From Siderastrea radians (lineage: Eukaryota; Cnidaria; Anthozoa; Scleractinia; Rhizangiidae), in NCBI GenBank assembly GCA_964017195.1, contig OZ024900.1, positions 33,811,093-33,875,092 of the forward strand: a DNA stretch of 64,000 nt, written 5' to 3'. Positions 54,338-64,000 of this stretch are shown here, piece by piece. The translations under genes were made by a program, and so were the position numbers. The notes under the pieces are model-generated. The model was not told where the DNA came from, searched no databases, and saw only the letters and a list, made by a program, of their open reading frames with translations. Position 1 is the stretch's first letter; the number at the start of each line of letters is the position of its first letter.

Positions 54338-56550
54338 GATCTCAGACTCAAAATGTTTTACTTAAGACTTGTGCAAGCAAACTTGTTGACATTACAGAAT
54401 CAGAAGGCAAACTGAGAAAACTGAGCTGAGCTTCATGAAAAATGTAGTTCACCAAAGTCAGTCTGTCGGTATGTCCTGACTGCAGAATGCCTTATCTGTC
54501 ACCGTTAGGAGCGAAAGAGATCTTTCGGTAGTTATCCTTGTTGCAACGTTACATGCATAGAGAGGCTTGAAGAAGTCACGTTGATTTTCAGCAAATATCT
54601 AAGCACGTTAATGCCGATAATCCTGTCTGTTAACAGACTACAGCTCGTAATGGCCGGGCCAGGCAAGAACGAGAGTCAACAAAAGTTAAACTCTTTAAGA
54701 GCATAAGAGAGTCAATGAGAGTTCACGAATTAGAGGTTAAACGACAGTGAGAGTTTCAGCTTCCGTCGATAGTTATTAAAATCTGAGCAGTTTCAAACTC
54801 TCCAAGATAGACTTTAAGACTTCCCCATGCAGAGCGCGTGTGAGTTTCCACTAATCCGAAGCTAAATGATGGCAAGGCGATTTGAACTATTGAAGAGTAC
54901 TCCGTTTTTGTTTGGTCCATATGAAAATTAAATCTGAAACCACGGGAAAACCATGGTACTGGTTAACCCTGAAACTAATCACTGACTAATGAATTTTCCA
55001 ACTTCATTATTATTATTATTATTATTTTTAATGGCACCAAAAAATGGGGGGGCTAAAGCCCCCTCAGCCCACCCCTGGCGTGGTCCCTGGTTTTTCGTGA
55101 AAAAAAAAACACCAAAAAACACCAAAAAGGTTAGTACAACCCTGGGAGAGAATGGAGCGAGGAGGGGGATATAGGGGCTAAGCTATACAATTTGGTTGAG
55201 AAAAGGAGCTTTTTGTAGAGTTTTGCTCTCTACGTAACTGCGTTTGACAGTGCTATACTGCACAACGTTTTTGATTGGTTTTGACATCTTTTTGAGAACT
55301 TTTCCATGATTCCAAAAAGTTGTCAAAAAGATGTTAAAAAGTTGACAAAAGCTAATCAAGAACTCTATGCAAGTGACAACTTGGTACAGTGCGTGGCACT
55401 TTGAGTAAAAGAGAATTGATTTTCTCAGTTTACTTGATTTACTCATGTCCCATTAAATCCCTGATCAACAAACCGGCTTATAAGTCCTGATAGTGATCAG
55501 TATCTATAACTTCCCCTTACAATATCACTGTATGATCAAACAGGTCACGAGAATAAAATTAATGGCGATAATGTGCTTGTGAACCGTACACAAGTGCTAC
55601 TTACTTCTTCACTGCTCATTCTTCGCGATCCACTAATTCAACCAGCTGAGGATCAACAGTGATTTTAGATTGTCAAAAAAAATTACTCAATTGTGTAAAT
55701 TATTCCTTTGTCAGATTTATTTCTAAATTTGATTCTTGGCAACTAGACTCGCCACACATCGCACATTCAAATCTCTAGTCCTGCACGTTATTCTATCCAT
55801 TCCTATATTATATACAAGTAAACTGTGTTCAAACTGTCAATCAAAGATCTTTTGATGAATCAATTGTCAATCAAACTTTGCAGTGTCCGGATGTGCGGTC
55901 CAACAAAACATAATAAAGTTAAGTAAACAATGTTCTGCTATATAGAATTCCACTACATCAATATTAAAAGTTCTTGGAAAATCATTGATATGCCTTGGTT
56001 CCTCCAGTTACAGCCTTAATTAACATGGTGGTGAAGAAGGGGTAAGGAAGGGAAGACCAGGAGAAAGAGAAGGAGGCGGGATGGAAAGTAAGAGAAATTG
56101 AAATCTGCGACTCTGTCACTAGCACAGGAAGTAGGGGAAACTGAGGATTATTGGACAACACCTTACAGCAGTAAAAGTGCAAAAAGACAATAGCCACCCT
56201 GGAACCACAACTCTCTGCTCCAGCCTCGTCTCCGGGCCTTTACCTGCTTTTCAAGTGACAGCATGAGGTTTGGGGCCTAACATGATGGCACGAGACTTCC
56301 TAGGCAAATCATCTGGTTGAGCTAAATGGGTGACATTACACGTGATAATCTGCCAAGGACGACTGGCAATGAGGCTGTCTCTGCTCCACTGCTCCAACTA
56401 CTACACTGCACAGGTTATTCACAAAGCCATAAAAACTGGAATGACATCAACCCTAGGTATGAGAAATCGTGTGCTGTGATTGGTTCCCCACTACAAGGCT
56501 ATCACCTCTTATCAGCTCATATAAAAGCAGAGACGGTGCCTAAGTAAATG
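54338..56550. other. intergenic repeats, no gene
   Basis: Holds an (ATT)n microsatellite (about 55005-55027), an A-rich stretch with repeated caccaaaaa words (55100-55130), a small hairpin at about 55265-55365 (tttgacatctttttgag against ttaaaaagttgacaaaa), and a partial TTTAACCC-family copy near 55480-55600 (tatgatcaaacaggtcacga). Confidence 0.5.
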
Positions 56551-56766
56551 TTTAACCTTTGAGTCCCAATGGTGATAAGCATCAAATTTCTCCCCATCAT
56601 ATCAATGTATTATCACACAGGTCATGAGAATTAACAAAATGATTACCAAAGTTTCCAATGTCAGTGCAATTAATGTACGGAGACCAGTAAGGAGAATTTG
56701 TATAATAATGCCAGGGCTGCCCCGGCATTATAATACAAATTCTCCCTACCAGGCTTGAAGGGTTAA
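56551..56766. repeat. TTTAACCC-ended MITE family, copy e
   Basis: Begins tttaacctttgagtcccaat and ends ggcttgaagggttaaa. An inner perfect palindrome (about 56691-56747) pairs ggagaatttgtataataatg with cattataatacaaattctcc. Confidence 0.75.
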
Positions 56767-57126
56767 AATACTTTAAGTTACAATATATTTCTCTTGCTTA
56801 GAACATAATTAACATACTCAGGGATGTAGATAAAAGCTGGCAGCCGGAAAAAATCGCCAGCTATTCCTAAAAATCTTCCGGCTCATGAATCTTGGAAGGA
56901 TGATACACAACTGCCGAAATTGAAAATGTTATGCAGAAGCTGCAAGCGGCTTCTAGTGCCTGCCACCTATTACAAGTATTCTTCCATCTATTGAAAATTC
57001 TAGCTACAACCCTGATACTCAACCCAGAGACTGTCAATCCAATCTTACACCAGCTCAGAACCAATTTAGAAGTACACTTCTTTTCGAGTATGAACTACTG
57101 CACAACTAGTTTGTCTGGAATAATTG

Positions 57127-58173
57127 TTAATTATCGTTTCTCTTCCTCTTTTTGTTTGGGCGGGTTGCAGGCTGAGGACTGGGTTGTGGGCTGCAGACTG
57201 CAGGGGTTGGACCTGTAGGAATGGACTGGACTACAGGCTGTGGAACTTCACGGATAAGGATGCCATATGGGCGCACATCATAACTGCACGCTGGGGACAA
57301 CCAGTAATCAGCTCCTACTCCAGTTTGTGAAGCACGGATGATTTCAAGGCGACCATTTCGCCGATCAGGATTGACACGATTCTGTAGCACAATCTTGTAA
57401 GTTTTGCCCCTGTGAGTGAATTCCTGTGCATACAGCCTGTCGACCATTTCAAGACTGGGGCTTGTGTAGATGCCTTTACCAAACAGGGCTCTTGGGCCAG
57501 GCAGATACCCCTTTTTCAAAATCATCTTAGCGCTGCTCATATTCGTACCATGATAAGAAACCGGCCATTCTCCACGTGCTTGATCCGTGCGTATGCCATT
57601 GGGGCCAAGCCAGTCGTCGTCTTCGTATCTTCCAGCTACTTTAATCGCAATTCTCTTCCATCCATACGGTCGCTTGTACTCGAACCCTCCTCTCATGTAC
57701 CTTTTTCCATCATCTTTAACATCACTAAAGTCGTAATCGAACGTGGGATCAAGTTCGTCGGTGTTAAACGCGCGCGGCAAAGGCGCTCCGCCACCACTCA
57801 AACGCAGTACTAAATGAATGGTTTCATCGGCTTGTATTCCATAATCATCCACAGTTCGACCATCTTCAAGTTGTCTACCGGCATATATCAATCTGAGCTG
57901 GTCCATCGGTGTGCCGCATTGGTCTTCGATTTCAGCTTTCATATCGTAAACTGTGTGCTTGCCTGTCACTCGAATGCTGAGGATTTCGCCCGACATAGTA
58001 AATACATTCACATCAAATTCACAAGGCCCGGGCGCCGCTGAAGACGGTGGTCTCATAACGTACGTTTGGCTGAAAAGATCATGGATAGAAAACTTTTCGT
58101 CACATTTCTGTGGTACAACCTGTGTACCAAGGATTGCTGAAAATCCTGCGCTCAACAGCTCTAAGTTCGACAT
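57127..58173 (-). CDS. ubiquitin-like/ART-like fusion protein, paralogue 2
   Basis: 348 residues, intronless, ATG at 58173. The N-terminal extension (1-52) is shared with paralogue 1. The ubiquitin-like domain (53-128) contains [20 protein letters not shown], very close to ubiquitin, and ends LRLSGG. The position equivalent to Lys48 is Arg (AGRQLED) and that of Arg74 is Ser. The ART-like domain (about 131-310) has RRPYGW-type [18 protein letters not shown] (His208), GKGIYTSP (Tyr236), LQNRVNP, and [12 protein letters not shown] Pro/Gln-rich tail ends KKRKRND, a possible nuclear localisation signal that paralogue 1 lacks. It is about 85% identical to paralogue 1 across the ART part by eye. The two lie in tandem, 4.5 kb apart. 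Confidence 0.82.
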   Translation of the reverse strand: MSNLELLSAGFSAILGTQVVPQKCDEKFSIHDLFSQTYVMRPPSSAAPGPCEFDVNVFTMSGEILSIRVTGKHTVYDMKAEIEDQCGTPMDQLRLIYAGRQLEDGRTVDDYGIQADETIHLVLRLSGGGAPLPRAFNTDELDPTFDYDFSDVKDDGKRYMRGGFEYKRPYGWKRIAIKVAGRYEDDDWLGPNGIRTDQARGEWPVSYHGTNMSSAKMILKKGYLPGPRALFGKGIYTSPSLEMVDRLYAQEFTHRGKTYKIVLQNRVNPDRRNGRLEIIRASQTGVGADYWLSPACSYDVRPYGILIREVPQPVVQSIPTGPTPAVCSPQPSPQPATRPNKKRKRNDN

Positions 58174-59967
58174 TTTCCCGCTCTTAGGTCGTCCGTCCTA
58201 AATTTGTGATGTAACCTGATCACGTTAGCTTGGAAGCCAAACATGTGGACATACTGCCATATTTGGCGTAGTATGTATGCACTTCTCACACTTCAGTCAC
58301 TTTTCTCCGGCTTCTTGACTTCTGACAGTATTTATTGTGCGCTGTGTGTTACAAGACAACGCTGAAAGTCAGAAACATTAATATGACTCAGATGATATGT
58401 AGAAATCCACAGCTGGAGATAAAAGCGAAGAAACAGACATTCTTATAAGAGGATTTGACACGGTCTGAAACATTGCGTGACAGATCTAATGCGTTACGTT
58501 TCACGCTAGGAAGAATTGTGTGACGATCCTGAAAAAGTGTCAGATGATTGCGTGAAAAGCCTGAAGTACGTTTGCGTTACTAGCGCGTATTCAGCGCTAG
58601 AAATAAATTGAATAAACAGCGCGATCGACGAACGTCGAATCAGTTGCACGATTACTTTTCCATCGAATCCTGTGCGATAAATTTGAGGGGCTGGCGACTT
58701 GTCCCCTGTTCAGAGAATGAGATGTGATGTGTGCAGGCGTCAAGCGAGGACGGGAGGGGGGGGGGGGGGAGGGGGTTAACCATACAAAACTGACGGGGGT
58801 GCCCGGAGGAGGTACTCCCATTTATAAGCTATATGGGTATGTGCCGCTGTGAAGGCGGTGGTTTTCAATCAGTTGAGTCTGGGACTGAGGCGTAGAAATC
58901 AGATAATTTTGATCTAAAATAGGGTGATCATTTATGGGAACTTGATCCGTGTTATAAGATTTTGTCTAGATTTGAGACTCAGCGAGTCTAGGATGGGAGT
59001 GAGGGACGTTTGGTGTCTACTCTACAATAGGGTCGCAAAATGCCCAAAAACGTTGCCATCAGAGTTATCCCAGTCATCTGTACTGGTGGCGAATCAGGAC
59101 CGTTTTGTTATAAGGTGTACGGCGAAACAGAAGTATTTCTAGAAATTAACTACCTGTTGGAATGGGTACCTCACAGGGGAACTAAACTGACATCAACAGA
59201 AACATAGTCTACGAGCAGTTCTTTCTTCAGTTGAACATGCGAAAACGCGCGAAAGTCGGCTGTCGCGTGGAAACATGATGCGCGTCGGTAGACAAGAGAA
59301 CCTCTCGGCAGATGAAAACGATACTGAAGAAAACACTTGCGTTGACGAAAACGTTTTGCTATGTTAATTTCCACAAAGAACCTCGTAAAGCGGTGACTTT
59401 TTAAAATGCGTTAGTGTTAACGGGGTCTGATACGTTTTTCAACAGTTTACATTGGATTTTTTTTCTCCCAAGCAGTTCTGTGGAAGACAGCATTTGACTT
59501 CTTGCCGATTCTATGCCATAAAAGTCCTCTAAGGAAGATTTCAACTGACTTCAAATTAAGTAGTCATTCGCTTACAGTAGGACTCCAAAAAACCAAAAAA
59601 CACACACTCTTAAGCCTGACTTTATTCGACAAAAACCTTTTTTATCTACTGATAAACAAATGAATTCTCCGCTAACTGAAGATGTTCACTGTGTCTACTC
59701 CCACTCTGGGTAAATTAGATTAGCAATCCCGATCCAGGCTCTCTCTTCTTTCCGTCCAAACAGCGAACAGTTACAGACTATTAAATTGTTACTAATTTAT
59801 TCTTAGCAATATCACCACACTGCAGCTGTAATGTAACTTCTCTCTTATTTTATACGTTTGGTGTCGACTAGTTCTGTGTACTAATTTAGTCAGTGTCACT
59901 GAAACGCTTTCCTCTTCTAATTATTTTAACTCTTAGTCCTTTCCATGTTACTCTTTTTTCATCAACT
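58174..59967. other. intergenic, no gene recognised
   Basis: Upstream flank of paralogue 2 and 3' flank of the GH31 gene. Contains a G-tract near 58755-58770. Short frames have no motifs. Confidence 0.5.
59796..59801 (-). promoter_or_regulatory. candidate polyadenylation signal of the GH31 gene
   Basis: AATAAA on the minus strand, about 170 bases after the stop at 59968. Confidence 0.5.
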
Positions 59968-61278
59968 TTAGAAGACAACTTCGACTGTGACGTCATTGGA
60001 CGTATCGAAGATCTTGATAAAGGTTGTCTTCAGATAGTTGTTGTAGTAATAAGCTCCCGGTGTCTCCTGGGAATTCACGAGGGCGTTTGCGGCTTCTTCG
60101 TCTGTCGCCCCAGTCTTCTGCTTCAGTGAAATTCCTGCGGCCTTCACGTGATTTGGGCTGAGGGTTCCCGGCATGCTCAGGTAGTAGAACCTCTCACGTG
60201 GTTTGAATTTGTCGTAAAGGCGTTTGATACGAATCCGCTGGCCACCGGCAATCCCTGTCGAGTACAGGTGGCAGTATTTTTTAAAGTAATTCATACTTGG
60301 TTGATGTTTTCTAAACTAACATTTCAGAAAAAATAGGGTTTGCACAATGATGGGATGCTGGTCTGAACCCGTAAAAAGAGGTACAAACCAGGCTCTTCTG
60401 CCAACCACTGAAGATCTTGACCATTTACACAAACGATATTCAAACACGGATCAGATAACTAGTAATCCACGGACCAAATTTCGAACCATACATGCTGTTC
60501 ACACTTCATTTAAATTTGTCAGGAGCAGTTTTTATTGGAGTTTTCGTTTAATTGACACAAATAGAAACCATTGAACCACAATGATGGGTCTGGAGCCATG
60601 CTTTGTTTTCTGCTGTGGGGCCGTGGGCGGGTGTATCATTCCTGTTAAACCTTCTAAGTTGCCTGGCACTTTTGCCGAAAATTTACCCGGGCCTTGTTTC
60701 CGTTGAGTTTTGGGCGTTACCTAACAGTAATCACATAAACTAACCTTCATGACTGATCTGTGTCAGGCGGTACTCCCCAGCACTCTCAGCTTTGTTAGTG
60801 ATACCATCATCATCCAGATACAGCTGATAGCTACTGTCCCTACCCGGGTAGATACTGAAGGTGATGGGGTTCATCTTGCCTTGGGAATGCAGCTCTCCAA
60901 TGTACTGTTCCAGTTCCCGCTTAGGAATAATCGCGCCTTCTCGGATGTAAATGGCACAGTTATCCCTGCTAGTGTCGTTCCAGGGAGCATAGAAGTCAAA
61001 TTCCACCCCTCCATCGACAGGAGCGCCAAGCGGTTTTTCGTCGTTTTTGAAATGGTACCACTGGCTTCCAGAAGGGAGGTACACAGCGCGGTTTGTCTGA
61101 CCTGGGGAAAGAGTATAGAGGACGTTGACTTTCGTTCTTTATGTATGAGGACATTGACTTTCGTTCTGTATATATAACCGTGACAGTCTACCCAGTGACG
61201 GTTTCTCGTTACGGCCTAATATACGAACTCTCACAACGAGGATGGATGCATAAATGCATGCAAGGATGGATGGGTCGG

Positions 61279-61330
<52 letters not shown>

Positions 61331-63806
61331 CTGGTTAGCGTTGATAAACTAATAAATTGATTAGTTGACGAGTCAATTATTACTGACTCATTGATTAATG
61401 TTCAATTCATTCAATTATTATTGGTCAATCAATTGATTTGGAAGCCGTTGTCTGGTCAGTTTGATCCGATTTCTTGATGTGTAACGTTGACAAATCAATC
61501 CATTGTTTACGGTAATTGAAAATTTTAAATCAATGCTTAATGTATAATCCAAACCTGGGTTGACAATTGGTGCTACTAAGATGTCCTTTCCCAAGAAGAA
61601 CTGATCGTCCAAGCGGTTAGAAGTGTAACCATTGAATCCCCAGAGGTGATCATCGTCAGCATATGGATCATTGTTAAACTCTCCTGTAAAAAAGGTTTAG
61701 TTTTGAAAACACTTGAGACCTGGCCTGCTTCAGACACTCGGCTTGTGGGGAGCAAAATTAACGGATTAAAGACGAATGCACTGATCTCGAGCCCGGATCT
61801 CACTTATGCGTTCTGAACTGTGGAAGATTTTGGTTCGAGAATAAGATAAGACGCCATAAAATAGCATTGTTATGGGAAAAGGGGAGGGGGTGGGGCAGGT
61901 AGATTTCTATTTTCCCGGTCATCACAATATTTTATTTCTTTGAACTCAACCTTTCCTCCTCTCCCTGCAAAGCACAGACGATAGAGGTCCCTTTGTAATT
62001 AAGAGAGAACTAACCGGGCTTGATATCTCAGTTGATAAGAGCGCTGCACGAGTGTAGCAGAGTCACTGGTTCAAATCCTGTTCAAGCCTGAATTTTTTCG
62101 GGGGTATTTTTCAACTGCTTAAGTTGATATCTGTAACTGCGCTGGTATTTATCATTTCTCATTTCATCCGCAAGTCACATATATGATTATTTCATATAAT
62201 CACTAAAGTGATGTTTCTTTTTTAATGTTGTTTCCTTGATAGACCTGGGAAAAAAGAACCAGTCAGCAAAGAGCAACTCTTCGCAGCAGATATGACCTGC
62301 TGATTACAAAGATCATTCTTATTTGGGCTTATTTCATCACCTGGTTTGATCTCGTCCATGAACAGCGGTCTGCAGATCGGTTTGCCACACAGCGTGTTCT
62401 CGTACATGGCATCATAGATGTACTGGATCAGCCGGTAGCGTATCTCAATGTACTTGCGGCAGATGGTAGGGACAGGCTCAGCGTACATGTACGGCTCCTG
62501 GTACGGCTTGTAATAATTATCATAATGATTACGGAACCATGGCAGGAAAGCGCCCATGATGGTCCAACGAGTGAGCAACTCCGGATCAACTATCTGTCCC
62601 TGTTATAAAAAGAAACGAAACAAAATGGGAAATAGTTGAAAACTGTTGGTCGTCGTTAATATTGATTCATTCCGCGGGCAGCCCGCAGGCAGTCCGTACC
62701 AGCGAGAATCAAGCTTGCAAGGTTTGCGCGTAACATTTCCAAGCTACAACATAAGATTCAAACGACGTTGCCAACTTCCACGGGAAAACGTTAGATTCTC
62801 AGAACTTTAAATTTTATTTTTGTGATACTTTTATGGGCGGAACATGCAATGAAAATGAGGCGCCAGTTAGAGTGAGGGAAGTCATGGAGGTTGATACTCT
62901 AGAGAAACTAAACGGGGCAGGAACAACAGCAACCGATATTATAAAGGCCGTTAAAAGAAGATGAAAAATAATAGAGATTTTTGCATTATTTCGCAGTATC
63001 TCGCATCGATAAAAGCTCCTCTCTCACACCTGTTGAGAATGCCGGAACATGGAGTACGGGACAATAGTGAAAATGGTGAGGTCGTTCAGTTTTTTAAAAT
63101 AACCTACCTGCCAGGCGGCACAGAAACCTCCAATGTCACAGCCGGAGACGGGCTGAGCAGACAGTCCGATGCCAAGGATCAGCGGTATGTTCATCTGTAC
63201 GAATTCCCAGTTAGACGTGCTGTCACCTGTGCGCATAGTGGTCCATATTACATACATCACCCTTTACATCAAGGCTTAATCTTTTGAGATTGTAGATGAA
63301 ATCTTTAAGTACGTCCATTCAAATTAAAGCTACTGAGTAGTACTTTTCTGTGGTGCTGTCTATTGTGCTGTACAAGGTGGTTCTCACTTTTGAGTCTGTG
63401 GATGAAATCCTAAAGTGTGACCATTCAAATGAAAGCTACTGAGCAGTACTTTCCTGTGGGGTTGTTTATTGTACTGTACAAGGTGGTTCAATTTTTGAGT
63501 CTAAGGATGAAATCCTTAGATCTGACCTTAAAATTTCAATTCATTTGAGATGGTATGATTTAAATGTTTCTTGATTATTTTAATTTGGACACTCTAATTA
63601 GCAAAAGGTTTCAGTAAAACAAACCTGTCCACAGCCCCGCGTATCGATGAACACCAACGAAGCCTCCACGTGCGATGATAAAGTGACGTTTGCTTGGCTG
63701 TAGCCGCTCCAGTCCTTGGTAGGTGGCTTTGCACAGGTTGTAGTTGAACAAACAGCGGATTTTTGCGAATGGCTTCTTGTCGTGGTGGGAGCTGACCTGT
63801 GCATAC
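59968..63806 (-). CDS. GH31 glycosidase (alpha-glucosidase or glucan-lyase-like), C-terminal half
   Basis: Minus-strand exons in coding order: 63806-63625, 63226-63108, 62599-62341, 61683-61555, 61101-60745 and 60254-59968. All have GT-AG borders and agree in phase. Landmarks: RHFIIARGGFVGVHRYAG, then LWTGDSTSNWEF with the acid/base Asp position, SGCDIGGFCAAW, PELLTRWTIMGAFLPWFRNHY, RYRLIQYIYDAMYEN, FFLGKDILVAPIV, VYLPSGSQWYHF, YIREGAIIPKREL and the C-terminal beta domain. The catalytic nucleophile lies upstream of the window. The enzyme family acts on alpha-linked glucans. The FRNHY, QEPYMYAEP and YIREGAII...INPITFSIYPG-type blocks are, from memory, closest to the branch that includes red-algal and fungal alpha-1,4-glucan lyases. 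The assignment within GH31 is unproven. Confidence 0.88.
61275..61331. repeat. (GATT)n microsatellite
   Basis: About 13-14 GATT units in a GH31 intron, followed by more degenerate attgatt/aatcaatt sequence to about 61440. Confidence 0.95.
62015..62203 (+). mobile_element. tRNA-derived SINE, copy 2
   Basis: The tRNA-like head 62017-62088 has a perfect 7-bp acceptor pairing (GGCTTGA with TCAAGCC), a D arm ctcagttgataagag, and a B box ggttcaaatcc. The tail ends atttcatccgcaagtcacat...atgattatttcatata, as in copy 1. Because the acceptor is intact it could be mistaken for a tRNA, but the SINE tail argues otherwise. GH31 intron, antisense to the gene. Confidence 0.7.
63290..63545 (-). repeat. 105-bp tandem repeat, inverted copies
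   Basis: Two and a half units in the GH31 intron (gctactgagcagtactttcc, then gtactgtacaaggtggttc, then gtctgtggatgaaatcct). They are the reverse complement of the units at 16437-16690. Confidence 0.8.
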
Positions 63807-63870
63807 CTGACAAAGAATAACAACTTCAAATGACGTGAAATCGTAGTACACTTTTTAGATAGGCTGACAA

Positions 63871-64000
63871 ACTCCCAGTTAGACATGCTGTCACCTGTAC
63901 GCATTGTGGTCCATATTACATACATCACCCTTCACTTCAAGGCTTAATCTTTTGAGATTGTGTGCCCATTCAAGTGGACGCTACGGAGCAGTACTTTCCT
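63871..64000 (-). pseudogene. duplicated fragment of a GH31 exon and its intron flank
   Basis: Minus strand from 63894: an acceptor ACAG, then GTGACAGCATGTCTAACTGG, repeats the 5' end of the exon at 63226-63108. The residues DS-SNWEFV are kept, then the similarity stops. The flanking intron sequence (cgcattgtggtccatattac, then atacatcaccctt) and the start of the 105-bp repeat are duplicated too, at an offset of 668 bp. It sits upstream of the exon at 63806, in an intron. Confidence 0.8.

Noticed and set aside
62017..62088. functional tRNA gene
   Set aside because: It has a good acceptor stem, but a poor anticodon arm, and its downstream tail is shared with the SINE-like copy at 31444.
1..64000. 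CRISPR array or bacterial operon content
   Set aside because: The tandem repeats found (105 bp, 60 bp, microsatellites) lack regular unique spacers, and the genes are spliced and eukaryotic.

Overview
The window looks like nuclear DNA of an intron-rich animal, most likely a cnidarian and probably an anthozoan such as a stony coral. Support for this: AT-rich DNA, GT-AG introns, a ciliary SHIPPO-repeat gene, an equilibrative nucleoside transporter, and a dense mix of Pao/BEL, DIRS-like, Ty3/gypsy, LINE, tRNA-derived SINE and foldback elements. The species is inference; no search was run.

Layout. 1-7.1 kb is nested retrotransposon debris on the minus strand: the broken gag of a BEL/Pao element next to a DIRS/Ngaro-like tyrosine-recombinase retroelement. 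7.5-10.2 kb holds the last three exons of an ODF3/CIMAP-type sperm-tail/ciliary gene (+). 10.3-16.1 kb is repeats, including a 401-bp MITE with TTAA target sites and a 5'-truncated LINE. 16.1-37.0 kb is a complete SLC29-type nucleoside transporter (+) with two alternative first exons and 14 shared exons. Its first intron carries a young Ty3/gypsy element with 132-bp LTRs and a perfect 5-bp target duplication. 37-42.5 kb is repeats, including an inverted second copy of the 401-bp MITE. 42.7-49.2 kb holds three intronless genes for proteins with four RRM domains and mitochondrial-looking N-termini. 51.7-58.2 kb holds two intronless tandem paralogues (-) that fuse a ubiquitin-like domain ending in Gly-Gly to a PARP/ART-like domain. 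59.97 kb to the right edge holds the 3' half of a GH31 glycosidase gene (-).

Most interesting points: (1) the ubiquitin-like/ART-like fusion pair; (2) the three-gene cluster of intronless, probably mitochondrial four-RRM proteins; (3) the transporter's alternative first exons, one of which carries an acidic dileucine endolysosomal sorting motif while the other does not; (4) a GH31 enzyme that resembles the alpha-1,4-glucan-lyase branch; (5) a near-intact Ty3/gypsy copy with almost identical LTRs but altered catalytic-site residues.

Exon boundaries were derived by hand from GT-AG sites and reading-phase continuity. All junctions of the transporter and the GH31 gene agree in phase. Dispersed-repeat limits are approximate unless target-site duplications are given.
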